Assembly: GCF_002303925.1 (NCBI RefSeq)
Contig: NZ_MRCS01000020.1
Span: 43,233 to 107,232, forward strand
Reading direction: 5' to 3'
Source of the DNA: Pseudomonas sp. ACN8
Lineage (GTDB): Bacteria > Pseudomonadota > Gammaproteobacteria > Pseudomonadales > Pseudomonadaceae
DNA length: 64,000 bases
In this document: piece by piece, positions 55,343 to 64,000 of the stretch
How the letters are laid out: every line of letters starts with the position of its first letter
Numbering within the stretch: position 1 is the first letter of the stretch
Notes under the pieces: model-generated
The model's database searches: none
Seen by the model: the letters and a program-made list of their open reading frames with translations, nothing else
What the model was told of the DNA's origin: nothing
Program-made: the position numbers and the translations under genes

Positions 55343-55990
55343 ATGACCCAGGGCCTGGCTGATATGCGTCGTGACTACACCCGTGATGGCCTGACCGAGG
55401 CTCAAGCCCCGGCCGAGCCGTTCGCTCTGTTTCACCAGTGGTTCGCCGACGCGGTGAAAACCGAGCAGGCACCGGTGGAAGCCAACGCCATGACCCTGGC
55501 CACCGTCGACCAGGATGGTCGACCGCACTGTCGCATTCTGTTGCTCAAGGGCCTGGACGAGCAGGGCTTCACCTTTTTCACCAACTACGAAAGCGCCAAG
55601 GGCCAGCATCTGGCTGCGAATCCGTTCGCGGCCATGACGTTTTTCTGGCCGGCGCTGGAGCGCCAGGTGCGCATCGAAGGGCGGGTGGTGAAGGTGACGC
55701 CTGAGGAGTCCGACGCCTATTATCAGGTCCGTCCACTGGGCAGTCGCCTGGGGGCCTGGGCGTCACCGCAGAGCCGGGTGATCGCCGATCGTAGCGAGCT
55801 CGAAGCGCTGCTCAAGGACACGGAGCAACGTTTCAGCGACACCCAACCCCATTGCCCGGAACACTGGGGCGGTTATCGCCTGCTGCCGGAGCGCATCGAG
55901 TTCTGGCAGGGCCGCCCAAGTCGCCTGCACGACCGCCTCAACTACCGCCAGCAGGGCGCCGACTGGATTCTTGAACGTCTGGCACCCTGA
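55343..55990 (+). CDS. pdxH: Pyridoxamine 5'-phosphate oxidase
   Basis: A 215-residue FMN enzyme making pyridoxal 5'-phosphate from PNP or PMP. Family segments are [62 protein letters not shown] and C-terminal [20 protein letters not shown] ending in RLAP. It lies 24 bases after the lipoprotein stop. Confidence 0.98.
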   Translation: MTQGLADMRRDYTRDGLTEAQAPAEPFALFHQWFADAVKTEQAPVEANAMTLATVDQDGRPHCRILLLKGLDEQGFTFFTNYESAKGQHLAANPFAAMTFFWPALERQVRIEGRVVKVTPEESDAYYQVRPLGSRLGAWASPQSRVIADRSELEALLKDTEQRFSDTQPHCPEHWGGYRLLPERIEFWQGRPSRLHDRLNYRQQGADWILERLAP

Positions 55991-55995
55991 GCAGT

Positions 55996-56232
55996 CTACC
56001 GATCGGGATAGCCTGCCGCAGCGGCTTCCAGCCACTTCGGCAGGTCTCGACGCTTGATCTTTTGCGCCCGGGCACTCGCCAATCGTTCGAGCATGAAGGC
56101 TTTTTTCTGCTCGTCCTTGCCCGCCAGCGCTAGCGCCAGGTCGCGGTCCATCCAGCGTTTGATCCGCACGTACAGCCACCAATGGAAGTACAAACCGGCA
56201 ACAGTCGTGACGACGATGATAAAATAGTCCAT
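55996..56232 (-). CDS. Small membrane-anchored hypothetical protein
   Basis: 78 residues: an N-terminal transmembrane segment (DYFIIVVTTVAGLYFHWWLYV) followed by a basic helical tail. It converges on pdxH with a five-base gap. The same pair lies together in P. aeruginosa (from memory). Function unknown. Confidence 0.75.
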   Translation of the reverse strand: MDYFIIVVTTVAGLYFHWWLYVRIKRWMDRDLALALAGKDEQKKAFMLERLASARAQKIKRRDLPKWLEAAAAGYPDR

Positions 56233-56397
56233 TGAAATCCTTGGCCAGTGGGGCAGTTTTGCGAATTTGCCGCTACTGTGTGAGTTCGTGGAGGCGCCTT
56301 AACGGAGCCTGAATCAAACCAATTTTACCCGGGCGATGCCGTGACAGGCGTCAAGCGGCGGAGTTTAATGAACAACTGTTTCTTTGGAGTTGATGCT

Positions 56398-56862
56398 ATG
56401 CGTAAGTCTGTTCTACTGGTTGCTTCCTTTTCCACGATGGCGATGTTGCTCACTGGTTGCCAATCGAGCCTGACCGGTGACTCCTATTCCCGTGACGAGG
56501 CGCGTCGTGTGCAGACCGTTCGCATGGGTACCATCGAAGCATTGCGCCCGGTGAAAATCGAAGGCACCAAAACCCCGATCGGCGGCGCTGCTGGCGCAGT
56601 GGTCGGGGGCGTTGGCGGCAGCTCCATCGGTGGCGGCAAAGGCAGCGTCGTTGCTGCAGTCATCGGTGCCGTGGCCGGCGGCCTGCTCGGTTCAGCCGCT
56701 GAAGAAGGCCTGACCCGCACCCAGGGCGTGGAAATTACCGTGCGCGAAGACGATGGCAGCATGCGCGCCTACGTTCAGGAAGTTCAGCCGAACGAAGTGT
56801 TCCGTGTTGGCGAGCGTGTGCGCATCGCCAGTGTGAATGGCACCAGTCGCGTTTCGCACTAA
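56398..56862 (+). CDS. SlyB-like glycine-zipper outer-membrane lipoprotein
   Basis: 154 residues. Lipobox LLTGC (Cys21), an N-terminal SRDEARRVQTVRMGTIEALRPVKI segment and a glycine-zipper 2TM domain (GGAAGAVVGGVGG ... AAVIGAVAGGLLGSAAEEGLTR). This is the SlyB/PcP arrangement. In other Gram-negative bacteria SlyB stabilises the outer membrane under PhoPQ control. The ATG at 56398 has TTGGAG upstream; longer in-frame starts are less likely. Confidence 0.9.
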   Translation: MRKSVLLVASFSTMAMLLTGCQSSLTGDSYSRDEARRVQTVRMGTIEALRPVKIEGTKTPIGGAAGAVVGGVGGSSIGGGKGSVVAAVIGAVAGGLLGSAAEEGLTRTQGVEITVREDDGSMRAYVQEVQPNEVFRVGERVRIASVNGTSRVSH

Positions 56863-56880
56863 GCGCAAACACCGGATAAA

Positions 56881-56912
56881 AAAACCCGATCAGGTGACTG
56901 ATCGGGTTTTTT
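56881..56912. terminator. Bidirectional terminator between the SlyB-like gene and nhaA
   Basis: AAAACCCGATCA (56881-56892) pairs with TGATCGGGTTTT (56899-56910), with A and T runs on both sides. Confidence 0.88.
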
Positions 56913-56963
56913 GTTTTTCAGCTCAGGAGGGGCTTGATCGGCGCCAGGCGTTATTGCGGTTTA

Positions 56964-58151
56964 TCAGGAGGTCAGCGCAGTGTTCTTGCGGCTGGCCATC
57001 GCCGTCACCACATAACCGATCAGCGCCGCCAGAATCGAACCGGTCAAGATCCCCATGCGGTCCATCCCGGCGAAATCACTCACGCCCGGCTCGAAGGCCA
57101 GCGAGCCTACAAACAGGCTCATCGTGAAACCAATGCCGCAGAGTATTGCTACGCCCAGTATCTGGCCCCAGTTGGCGCCTTGGGGCAAGGCGGCGATACC
57201 GGTTTTCACGGCCAGCCAGGTCAGGCCGAAGACCCCGACGGTCTTGCCCAGCAGCAGCCCGATGGCGATGCCCATCGGAACATGGTGAGTGAAGCTTTCG
57301 ACGGTGACTCCGCTCAGGGACAGGCCGGCATTGGCAAAGGCGAACAGCGGCAGGATGCCGTAGGCGACCCATGGATGCAGGGCGTGTTCCAGGGTCAGCA
57401 AAGGCGAAGGTTCGGCATTTTTCGTGCGCAGCGGAATGCAGAAAGCCAGGGTCACGCCGGCCAGGGTGGCGTGGACACCGCTTTTGAGTACGCAGACCCA
57501 GAGGATCAGGCCGACGATCATGTACGGCCCAAGCTTGACCACACCGAGCCGGTTCATCCCGATCAGCGCCGCAATACAGGTCGCGGCCAGCGCCAGGGAC
57601 AGGGTCGACAACGCGCCGGAATAGAAGATCGCAATGATGATGATCGCGCCGAGGTCGTCGATGATCGCCAGGGTCATCAGGAACAGTTTCAGCGATACCG
57701 GAACCCGTTTGCCCAGCAACGCCAGCACGCCAAGGGCGAAGGCAATGTCGGTGGCGGTCGGGATTGCCCAGCCGTTGAGGGCCGGTGGCGTGTCGCGATT
57801 GAGGTACCAGTAGATCAGCGCCGGCACCACCATGCCCCCAATGGCGGCGGCACCGGGCAGGACGATTTGCGACGGTCTGGACAACTGGCCGTCGAGGACT
57901 TCGCGCTTCACTTCCAGGCCGATCAGCAGGAAGAACAGCGCCATCAGGCCGTCGTTGATCCACAGCAGCAAGGGCTTGGCGATTTTCAGCGCGCCGATCT
58001 GGGCCACCACGGGGGTGTCCAGCAGGCCGTTGTACAGCCACGACAGCGGCGAGTTGTTGATAATCAGAGCCAGAACGGCAGCGGCGATCAGTAACAGACC
58101 GCTGGCAGCTTCCAACTGAAAGAAACGCGTGAAAGTGCTACGCAGAGGCAA
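56964..58151 (-). CDS. nhaA: Na+/H+ antiporter NhaA
   Basis: A 395-residue inner-membrane antiporter with about 12 helices. Key residues are in [18 protein letters not shown] and the Asp pair of AIIDDLGAI, with the helix IV/XI assembly. The start is TTG at 58151, since GGAG lies seven bases upstream and the protein begins [20 protein letters not shown], a common NhaA start, and no ATG is in frame nearby. The upstream 250 bases are AT-rich. Confidence 0.94.
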   Translation of the reverse strand: MPLRSTFTRFFQLEAASGLLLIAAAVLALIINNSPLSWLYNGLLDTPVVAQIGALKIAKPLLLWINDGLMALFFLLIGLEVKREVLDGQLSRPSQIVLPGAAAIGGMVVPALIYWYLNRDTPPALNGWAIPTATDIAFALGVLALLGKRVPVSLKLFLMTLAIIDDLGAIIIIAIFYSGALSTLSLALAATCIAALIGMNRLGVVKLGPYMIVGLILWVCVLKSGVHATLAGVTLAFCIPLRTKNAEPSPLLTLEHALHPWVAYGILPLFAFANAGLSLSGVTVESFTHHVPMGIAIGLLLGKTVGVFGLTWLAVKTGIAALPQGANWGQILGVAILCGIGFTMSLFVGSLAFEPGVSDFAGMDRMGILTGSILAALIGYVVTAMASRKNTALTS

Positions 58152-58401
58152 GGTCGCTCTCCATCTGTGAATTCAAAAGGTGTTACACCCTAACAAGTAC
58201 TGTTAGTTGTTAAAACAAAAGTTATATTCTTTTTTGTTATATGTCGTTACAGACTGATCCCTCGGCACCGACCTGAGCCTAGCAGTTGCCGGGCGTATTG
58301 GATTTCAGCTGTACCTGTGCTGGACGCAGGATTTTTCCTAAGCTTGTTGGATGAGCCTTGTCATAAGGCCGACTCCTGCCCGATACAACGAGAAAACCAT
58401 C

Positions 58402-59496
58402 ATGAGCGACAACCGACAGTGGTCCCGCGAAGCGATCCGGATCATCGAAGCCGATTTCCAGCGCAGCGCCGACACCCACTTGATCCCCTTGCCGCTGCCG
58501 GGTTTTCCGGACATCGAGTTGTATTTCAAGGATGAGTCCAGCCACCCCACGGGCAGCCTCAAGCACCGCCTGGCCCGTTCGCTGTTCCTGTATGCGCTGT
58601 GTAACGGCTGGCTCAAACCCGGCGCGCCGGTCATTGAGGCTTCCAGCGGTTCGACGGCGATTTCCGAAGCGTACTTCGCGCGCATGCTGGGCTTGCCGTT
58701 CATTGCTGTGATGCCAGCGACCACGTCCAAGGAAAAGATTGCGCAGATCGCCTTTTACGGTGGCCAAAGCCATCTGGTGGACGATCCGACCCAGATCTAC
58801 GCTGAGTCCGAGCGCCTGGCTCGTGAACACGACGGGCACTTCATCGACCAGTTCACCTACGCCGAGCGCGCCACTGACTGGCGAGCGAACAACAACATTG
58901 CCGAGTCGATCTTTCAGCAGATGCGCTTCGAACAGCATCCCGAGCCGAGCTGGCTGATTTCCAGCCCCGGTACCGGCGGCACCACAGCCACTTTGGGCCG
59001 GTACGTGCGTTATCGCCAGCACGGCACTCGCGTGCTGTGTGCCGATGCCGAGCGTTCGGTGTTCTTCGATTACTACCAGACCGGCGATGCCAGCCTGCGA
59101 CTGGACCACGGCTCGCGCATCGAAGGCATCGGCCGGCCGCGGGTGGAGGCGTCGTTTCTGCCCAAGGTGATCGACGCGATGGTCAAAGTGCCGGATGCCC
59201 TGTCGCTGGCGGCCATGCACTACCTGGCGGAGCGTCTGGGACGCCATGTGGGCGGGTCGAGCGGGACCAACCTGATCGGCGCACTGATGGCCGCCCAGCA
59301 CATGAAAGCGGCGGGGGAGACGGGGTCGATGGTGGCGATTCTGTGTGACAGCGGCGAGCGCTATGCCACGACCTATTACGATCAGGACTGGCTCAAGGCT
59401 CAGGGGTATGAACTGAGTGGTTTGATGGCGACGGTGGCGGCGACGGTGGAGCGGGGTGAGCCGTTGCCGGCGTCGGTGTTGCGCGCCAATATCTGA
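58402..59496 (+). CDS. PLP-dependent cysteine synthase-family enzyme
   Basis: 364 residues of the beta-family fold-type II PLP enzymes. The PLP Lys is K54 in HPTGSLKHRLA; a substrate-binding SSGST segment (EASSGSTAIS) and a phosphate-binding glycine loop (SSPGTGGTTATLG) are present. Close homologues are annotated cysteine synthase-like or L-cysteine/cystine lyase-like; the reaction is uncertain. The ATG at 58402 was chosen over an upstream in-frame start. Confidence 0.87.
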   Translation: MSDNRQWSREAIRIIEADFQRSADTHLIPLPLPGFPDIELYFKDESSHPTGSLKHRLARSLFLYALCNGWLKPGAPVIEASSGSTAISEAYFARMLGLPFIAVMPATTSKEKIAQIAFYGGQSHLVDDPTQIYAESERLAREHDGHFIDQFTYAERATDWRANNNIAESIFQQMRFEQHPEPSWLISSPGTGGTTATLGRYVRYRQHGTRVLCADAERSVFFDYYQTGDASLRLDHGSRIEGIGRPRVEASFLPKVIDAMVKVPDALSLAAMHYLAERLGRHVGGSSGTNLIGALMAAQHMKAAGETGSMVAILCDSGERYATTYYDQDWLKAQGYELSGLMATVAATVERGEPLPASVLRANI

Positions 59497-59519
59497 GATC
59501 TTTCAGACACTGAGTACCA

Positions 59520-59611
59520 ATGTGGGAGTGAGCCTGCTCGCGATGGCGGATCAGCATTCAACAGTGATGTTGACTGATCTACCGCTATCGCGAGCAGGCT
59601 CGCTCCTACAG
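59520..59611. repeat. REPIN (paired REP elements)
   Basis: REP copies at 59521-59543 and 59586-59610, between the PLP enzyme and the FAD dehydrogenase. Confidence 0.9.
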
Positions 59612-59621
59612 GGGATTTGCG

Positions 59622-61235
59622 TCAGGCTTCCAGGCCGAGGATGTCCCGAGCCACAGCCTCGGCAATGCGAATCCCATCAACACCCGCCGACAGAATCCCG
59701 CCCGCATAGCCGGCACCTTCACCGGCCGGGAACAAGCCCTTCACGTTCAGGCTCTGCAACAACTCGTTCCGGGTAATGCGCAGCGGCGAGGAGGTGCGGG
59801 TCTCGATGCCGGTCAACACCGCGTCGTGCAGCGAGTAACCACGAATCTGCTTCTCGAACGCCGGCAAAGCTTCGCGAATCGCTTCGATGGCGAATGCCGG
59901 CAGTGCCAGCGCCAGATCACCCAGGGCTACGCCCGGCTTGTAGGACGGCTCGACGCTGCCCAGTTCGGTGGACGGTTTGCCTGCGATAAAATCGCCGACC
60001 AATTGCGCCGGCGCTTCGTAGTTGCTGCCGCCCAGCACGAATGCATGGGATTCCAGACGTTCCTGCAGCTCGATACCGGCCAGCGGGCCGCCCGGATAAT
60101 CGACTTCCGGCGTGATGCCGACGACGATACCGGAGTTGGCATTGCGCTCGTTACGCGAGTACTGGCTCATGCCGTTGGTGACCACGCGGTTCGGCTCGGA
60201 GGTCGCCGCCACCACGGTGCCGCCCGGGCACATGCAGAAGCTGTAGACCGAACGGCCATTCTTGGCATGGTGCACCAGTTTGTAGTCGGCGGCGCCCAGT
60301 TTCGGGTGGCCGGCGTATTTGCCCAGGCGCGCACGGTCGATCAGCGACTGCGGGTGCTCGATGCGGAAACCCACCGAGAACGGCTTGGCTTCCATGAACA
60401 CGCCACGGCCGTGGAGCATGCGGAAGGTGTCGCGTGCGCTGTGGCCGAGGGCCAGGATCACGTGTTTCGAGTGGATCTGCTCGCCGCCGTTGAGCTCGAC
60501 GCCGACCAGTTGGCCGTCTTCGATCAACACATCGGTGACACGCTGCTGGAAGCGCACTTCACCGCCCAGGGCGCGAATCTGTTCACGCATGTTTTCCACA
60601 ACGCCAGTCAAACGGAACGTACCGATGTGCGGTTTGCTGACGTAGAGGATCTCTTCCGGGGCACCGGCCTTGACGAATTCGTGCAAGACTTTACGGCCGA
60701 GGAACTTCGGGTCCTTGATCTGGCTGTAGAGCTTGCCGTCGGAGAATGTCCCCGCGCCGCCTTCACCGAACTGCACGTTGGATTCCGGGTTGAGCACGCT
60801 TTTGCGCCACAGGCCCCAGGTGTCCTTGGTGCGCTGGCGTACTTCGGTGCCGCGTTCGAGAATGATCGGCTTGAAGCCCATTTGCGCCAGCAGCAGCCCG
60901 GCGAAAATCCCGCACGGACCGAAACCGACGACGATCGGACGCGCGCTCAGGTCGGCCGGTGCCTGGCCGACCGCTTTGTAGCTGACATCCGGCGCCACGC
61001 TGACGTTACGGTCATCGGCGAACTTTTGCAGTACCGACGCCTCGTCCCGAACTTCAAGGTCGATGGTGTAGATGAAGCACAGCTCGGAGGACTTTTTACG
61101 CGCATCGTAGCTGCGCTTGAACAAGGTGAAATCGAGCAGGTCATCGCTGGCAAGCCCTAAGCGCTGCACGATGGCAGGGCGCAGGTCTTCTTCGGGATGG
61201 TCGATCGGCAACTTGAGTTCGGTGATTCGTAACAT
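59622..61235 (-). CDS. Uncharacterised FAD-dependent dehydrogenase (COG2509)
   Basis: 537 residues. An N-terminal domain of about 85 residues (LRITELKLPIDHPEEDLRP ... SSELCFIYTIDLEV) precedes the FAD-binding Rossmann domain (VVGFGPCGIFAGLLLAQMGFKPIILERG). The C-terminal end (LFPAGEGAGYAGGILSAGVDGIRIAEAVA) contacts FAD. The family is widespread; the substrate is unknown. Confidence 0.9.
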   Translation of the reverse strand: MLRITELKLPIDHPEEDLRPAIVQRLGLASDDLLDFTLFKRSYDARKKSSELCFIYTIDLEVRDEASVLQKFADDRNVSVAPDVSYKAVGQAPADLSARPIVVGFGPCGIFAGLLLAQMGFKPIILERGTEVRQRTKDTWGLWRKSVLNPESNVQFGEGGAGTFSDGKLYSQIKDPKFLGRKVLHEFVKAGAPEEILYVSKPHIGTFRLTGVVENMREQIRALGGEVRFQQRVTDVLIEDGQLVGVELNGGEQIHSKHVILALGHSARDTFRMLHGRGVFMEAKPFSVGFRIEHPQSLIDRARLGKYAGHPKLGAADYKLVHHAKNGRSVYSFCMCPGGTVVAATSEPNRVVTNGMSQYSRNERNANSGIVVGITPEVDYPGGPLAGIELQERLESHAFVLGGSNYEAPAQLVGDFIAGKPSTELGSVEPSYKPGVALGDLALALPAFAIEAIREALPAFEKQIRGYSLHDAVLTGIETRTSSPLRITRNELLQSLNVKGLFPAGEGAGYAGGILSAGVDGIRIAEAVARDILGLEA

Positions 61236-61330
61236 GGCGGGATCCGGTTCGCGGGGCGCACAACTGCGCCAGGGCGTTTGAAGCCCGCGATTATAAGCCG
61301 CAAAGGCGCAGGCCCGTGAGGCTTATACGA

Positions 61331-61999
61331 TCAGTCGTCGCGCGATCCGCCGAAATACCCGCAGCCGCGCTGTACCTGACCGTCGATGCGCAACTCGGCA
61401 CTCATGTGCTGGATGCTGCCGGTGCTGCTGTCGACGCAACGTTGCGGTGCAACCCACAGTTCGATGTGCTGGTTGTTGGCTTCGGTGCTGAGGTTGAAAC
61501 GGCCATCGCCCAGTTGCTCCTCGACGTAAGGCACGGCCAACGGCGGCTGCCCGGACCGGTCGAGGACCATGCCTTTGCCGCTGACTTTCACGCTCCACTC
61601 CGGGGTGTGGCCGGCGGCGCGCAGGATCAGCAGCTTGAAATTCGGATCGTCGCACGCGTTGCCCGAGCGCTCGACGCGGTACAACTGCTCCAGATCGAGC
61701 TGGCCGTCACCACCGCTGCCGGCCACAACCCGTCCGCGCACGTCGGCAAACAGCTTGCCCTGCTTGTCCGCCAGGTTTGCGGCCTGCTGCAGGACGCTGG
61801 TACCGCCCGTGTCGTTGACCACGTAGCGGTTTGTCTGGTTGCACGGCTGGAACAGCAGTCTGCCCTGCGCCGCGGTCAACTGGCCTTGCATGCGTGTCTG
61901 GCCGACATGGGAGGCGCTCTGCCGTTCACCGTCGAACAACTGGCAAGCGGCAAACAGCGGAAGCAGGGCAACGAGGACTAAGGAACGGGCAACACGCAT
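61331..61999 (-). CDS. COG3650-type lipoprotein
   Basis: 222 residues, signal and lipobox ending LFAAC (Cys19). The mature part has two domains, a beta segment (MQGQLTAAQGRLLFQPCNQTNRYVVND) and a C-terminal segment with a META-like fold (SVKVSGKGMVLDRSGQPPL ... HIELWVAPQRCVDSSTGSIQHMSAELRIDGQ). Cys residues may pair. The ATG at 61999 was chosen over an upstream in-frame start. Function unknown. Confidence 0.8.
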   Translation of the reverse strand: MRVARSLVLVALLPLFAACQLFDGERQSASHVGQTRMQGQLTAAQGRLLFQPCNQTNRYVVNDTGGTSVLQQAANLADKQGKLFADVRGRVVAGSGGDGQLDLEQLYRVERSGNACDDPNFKLLILRAAGHTPEWSVKVSGKGMVLDRSGQPPLAVPYVEEQLGDGRFNLSTEANNQHIELWVAPQRCVDSSTGSIQHMSAELRIDGQVQRGCGYFGGSRDD

Positions 62000-62108
62000 C
62001 TTGGGGTCTCCTGACAAGTGTCGCCACGTTACTCAGCCTGACCGTTCATCACAACCCGTTATCGTCTCCACGTTGTATTGGCGCTGATGCAGGTTGCGTT
62101 TTTTATCT

Positions 62109-62705
62109 TCAGATGTGAAAGGTCTGACCTGTTTGCAGGCCTTCCACGCTTTTGGCGTAGGCCAAAGCCACATCCGCCGCAGGAACCGGCTTGAAGCCAC
62201 GGAAGTACGGCGCGTATTTGCCCATGGCTTCGACGAGGACGTTCGGGCTGATCGAGTTCACGCGCAAGCCGCGCGGCAGTTCGATGGCGGCGGCCCGGAC
62301 GAAGCTGTCCAGTGCACCGTTGACCAGTGCTGCCGAGGCACCGCTGTAGATCGGATCGTGACTGAGCACGCCGGTGGTGAAGGTGAACGATGCGCGGTCA
62401 TTGGCGAACTCGCGGCCGATCAGCAGCAGGTTGACCTGGCCCATGAGCTTGTCTTTCAGGCCCAGGGCAAAGCTCTCTTCGGTCATCTCATTGAGCGGTG
62501 CGAAGGTCACGTTGCCGGCTGCACATACCAGTGCGTCGAATTTTCCGGTCTGCTCGAACAGTTTGCGAATCGAGGCGCTGTCACTGATGTCCACCTGAAA
62601 GTCGCCGCTGGTGCGACCGATGCGGATGATTTCGTGGCGTTGCGACAGTTCCTTGTCGACGGCCGAGCCGATGGTGCCGCCTGCGCCGATCAAAAGAATT
62701 TTCAT
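62109..62705 (-). CDS. Short atypical SDR family protein
   Basis: 198 residues with the NAD(P)-binding motif GAGGTIGSAV at the N-terminus and CAAGN after strand 4. The usual YxxxK is altered: YSGAS, with the Lys replaced by Ser. Members of this family (PRK07578-like) often lack the catalytic pair. It may be a binding or regulatory protein. It is divergent from the LysR gene with a 106-base gap. Confidence 0.85.
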   Translation of the reverse strand: MKILLIGAGGTIGSAVDKELSQRHEIIRIGRTSGDFQVDISDSASIRKLFEQTGKFDALVCAAGNVTFAPLNEMTEESFALGLKDKLMGQVNLLLIGREFANDRASFTFTTGVLSHDPIYSGASAALVNGALDSFVRAAAIELPRGLRVNSISPNVLVEAMGKYAPYFRGFKPVPAADVALAYAKSVEGLQTGQTFHI

Positions 62706-62811
62706 GGGGCTGATCCTCGTTGTGGGTTGAACGAGGCTTCAGTTTAGGGTGGTTTTTTCTCCAGATAAGCGCACTAATAGGCAACCTTTGGTTTTCAAAT
62801 GGAAACAATCC

Positions 62812-63720
62812 ATGAGCGAGATGGATGATCTTGCCGCGTTCGCGGTGTTGATCGAAGCGGGGAGTTTCACCCTGGCGGCGCAGCAGCTCGGTTGCAGCAA
62901 AGGCCAGTTGTCCAAGCGTATCAGCCAGCTGGAAGCGCAGTTTTCCGTGGTGCTGTTGCAGCGCACCACCCGCCGCTTGAGCCTGACCGCGGCCGGCGCT
63001 GCGTTGTTGCCCCAGGCCCAGGCGCTGGTGGTGCAAGTCGAGCGGGCGCGCCAGGCCCTGGCGCGTCTGAAAGACGACATGGCCGGCCCGGTGCGGATGA
63101 CGGTGCCGGTGTCGCTCGGGGAAACCTTCTTCGATGGCCTGTTGCTGGAGTTCTCCGCCAAGTATCCCCAAGTGCAGATCGAACTGGAGCTCAACAACAG
63201 CTACCGTGAACTGTCTCGCGACGGTTTCGATCTGGCGATTCGTTCCGACGTGGCCATTGACCAGCGACTGGTGGCGCGCCCGTTGCTGGCGTGGCAAGAG
63301 CTCACCTGTGCCAGCCCGGCTTACCTGGAGCAATACGGTGAACCGCAAACGCCCCAGGCGCTGGCCGAACATCGTTGCCTGCTCAACAGCCATTACAGCG
63401 GTCGCGAAGAATGGCTGTATCACCAGCAGCATGAGTTGTTGCGGGTGCGGGTATCGGGACCGTTCGCCAGCAACCATTACAACCTGTTGAAGAAAGCCGC
63501 GCTGGTCGGTGCCGGTATTGCACGCCTGCCGTCCTACTGTCTGCCAACAGAACTGGCCGACGGGCGTTTGCGATGGCTCCTGCGCGATTATCAGACCCGC
63601 AGCATGCCGATGTACCTGGTGCATCCTTATCAGGGTGGATTGCCCAAGCGCACGCAGGTACTGGCGGATTATTTGATGGGGTGGTTCAAGCGCAGTGGGG
63701 AAGTGTTGGATCGGTTGTAA
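62812..63720 (+). CDS. LysR-type transcriptional regulator
   Basis: 302 residues. An N-terminal HTH (DLAAFAVLIEAGSFTLAAQQLGCSKGQLSKRISQLEAQ) and a C-terminal effector-binding domain (VRMTVPVSLGETFFDG). It is divergent from the SDR gene and probably regulates it. The ATG at 62812 is preferred over the upstream in-frame start. Confidence 0.92.
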   Translation: MSEMDDLAAFAVLIEAGSFTLAAQQLGCSKGQLSKRISQLEAQFSVVLLQRTTRRLSLTAAGAALLPQAQALVVQVERARQALARLKDDMAGPVRMTVPVSLGETFFDGLLLEFSAKYPQVQIELELNNSYRELSRDGFDLAIRSDVAIDQRLVARPLLAWQELTCASPAYLEQYGEPQTPQALAEHRCLLNSHYSGREEWLYHQQHELLRVRVSGPFASNHYNLLKKAALVGAGIARLPSYCLPTELADGRLRWLLRDYQTRSMPMYLVHPYQGGLPKRTQVLADYLMGWFKRSGEVLDRL

Positions 63721-63728
63721 CGACCCCC

Positions 63729-63830
63729 TGTAGGAGCGAGCTTGCTCGCGAAGAACGTATAGACACCACGTTCATCCAGCCAGCCCCCGTCATCGTTAAC
63801 GTCCATCGCGAGCGAGCTCGCTCCTACAAG
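63729..63830. repeat. REPIN (paired REP elements)
   Basis: REP copies at 63730-63752 and 63803-63828 (the right one has the variant GCGAGCGAGCTCGCTCC), just after the LysR gene. Confidence 0.9.
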
Positions 63831-63848
63831 GGATCTCATGGCGGGCAT

Positions 63849-63877
63849 AAAAAAACGGCCTGTGAAGGCCGTTTTTT
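63849..63877 (+). terminator. Terminator after the LysR gene, intron target
   Basis: AACGGCC (63854-63860) pairs with GGCCGTT (63867-63873), followed by a T run to 63877. The group II intron begins directly after it. Confidence 0.9.
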
Positions 63878-64000
63878 GTGTGCGCCCAGCATGGGCGCAA
63901 TCTTGTGGGTGAAAGTCCCGCCGTAAGCTGACCACAGCGAACGAAGTGAAGCGCAACTGCACGAGGGCGACCGAGTGTGGGGAGGAAGCGTGAATCGAAG
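63878..64000 (+). mobile_element. Group II intron, 5' end (truncated by the window edge)
   Basis: The sequence starts GTGTGCGCCCAGCATGGGCG and continues CTTGTGGGTGAAAGTCCC, the conserved beginning of bacterial group II introns (GUGYG start, hairpin GCGCCC-agcat-GGGCGC, then the early part of domain I). The first base is at 63878 or 63880. The reverse transcriptase/maturase gene would lie beyond the window. Insertion right after an intrinsic terminator suggests class C target use. Confidence 0.88.

Noticed and set aside
63669..63962. 97-codon frame across the REPIN, terminator and intron
   Set aside because: It crosses repeats and a terminator and ends inside the intron; it cannot be a real gene.

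Overview
This 64 kb window comes from a gamma-proteobacterial chromosome, almost certainly a Pseudomonas of the P. fluorescens group. The evidence is the rsmZ small RNA with its GacA box next to fdxA, the mutS-cinA-recA-recX order, an MprF/alanyl-PG hydrolase pair, an AotJQMOP-type transporter, finR/fpr, rhlG, a QuiP-type acylase, and about a dozen copies of the REP sequence (core GGAGCGAGCCTGCTCGCGA) usual in this group. Gene identities were assigned by reading the proteins; comparisons with P. aeruginosa are from memory. Most of the window is core genome.

Layout. 1-900: GacA-box-driven rsmZ convergent with fdxA. 874-7150: DNA repair block mutS, a PrtR-like phage repressor, an orphan holin, pncC (CinA C-domain), recA (SOS box) and recX. 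In P. fluorescens strains a tailocin cluster normally lies between mutS and cinA; here only its repressor and holin remain. 7190-11660: LOG protein, a secreted virulence-factor-like protein, a DTW tRNA-modifying enzyme, erdR and dgkA. 11660-18940: finR/fpr divergent pair, trmO, rhlG, DUF1456, a pseudouridine synthase, GNAT and rimO. 19233-25241: kup, then mprF with its periplasmic lipid hydrolase. 25480-25950: two complete copies of an initiator tRNA unit, each with promoter and terminator. 26120-34934: dinB (SOS box), a lipoprotein, proS, ampG, an alkyltransferase-like protein, a DUF481 outer-membrane protein, a cold-shock protein and dcd. 35063-39261: basic amino-acid ABC operon aotJQMOP without argR downstream. 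39604-44668: QuiP-like acylase, an isochorismatase-fold hydrolase, and a group of SEC-C/YchJ/LEA small proteins. 44858-46345: two tandem OmpA-family lipoproteins. 46494-56862: DUF1145, a collagen-like secreted protein, CopD-like, dinG, a large secreted GH-A-like hydrolase, a serine hydrolase, a third OmpA lipoprotein, pdxH and a SlyB-like lipoprotein. 56964-63720: nhaA, a PLP enzyme, an FAD dehydrogenase, a lipoprotein, an SDR/LysR divergent pair. 63878-64000: the 5' end of a group II intron placed just after a terminator.

Functional themes are post-transcriptional control by Gac/Rsm, SOS-linked genes (recA, dinB, candidate dinG, and a repressor of the self-cleaving type), cell-envelope maintenance (MprF, AmpG, DgkA, four OmpA/SlyB-type lipoproteins) and translation/RNA modification (RimO, TrmO, DTW, pseudouridine synthase, tRNA-fMet). 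The most interesting signals are the Shine-Dalgarno-sequestering hairpins in front of both tandem OmpA genes, with a shared 12-base element; the orphan repressor-holin pair with palindromic ATGCAT operators; the duplicated tRNA-fMet unit; and the terminator-associated group II intron. I found no CRISPR array, no insertion sequence and no obviously new defence system.
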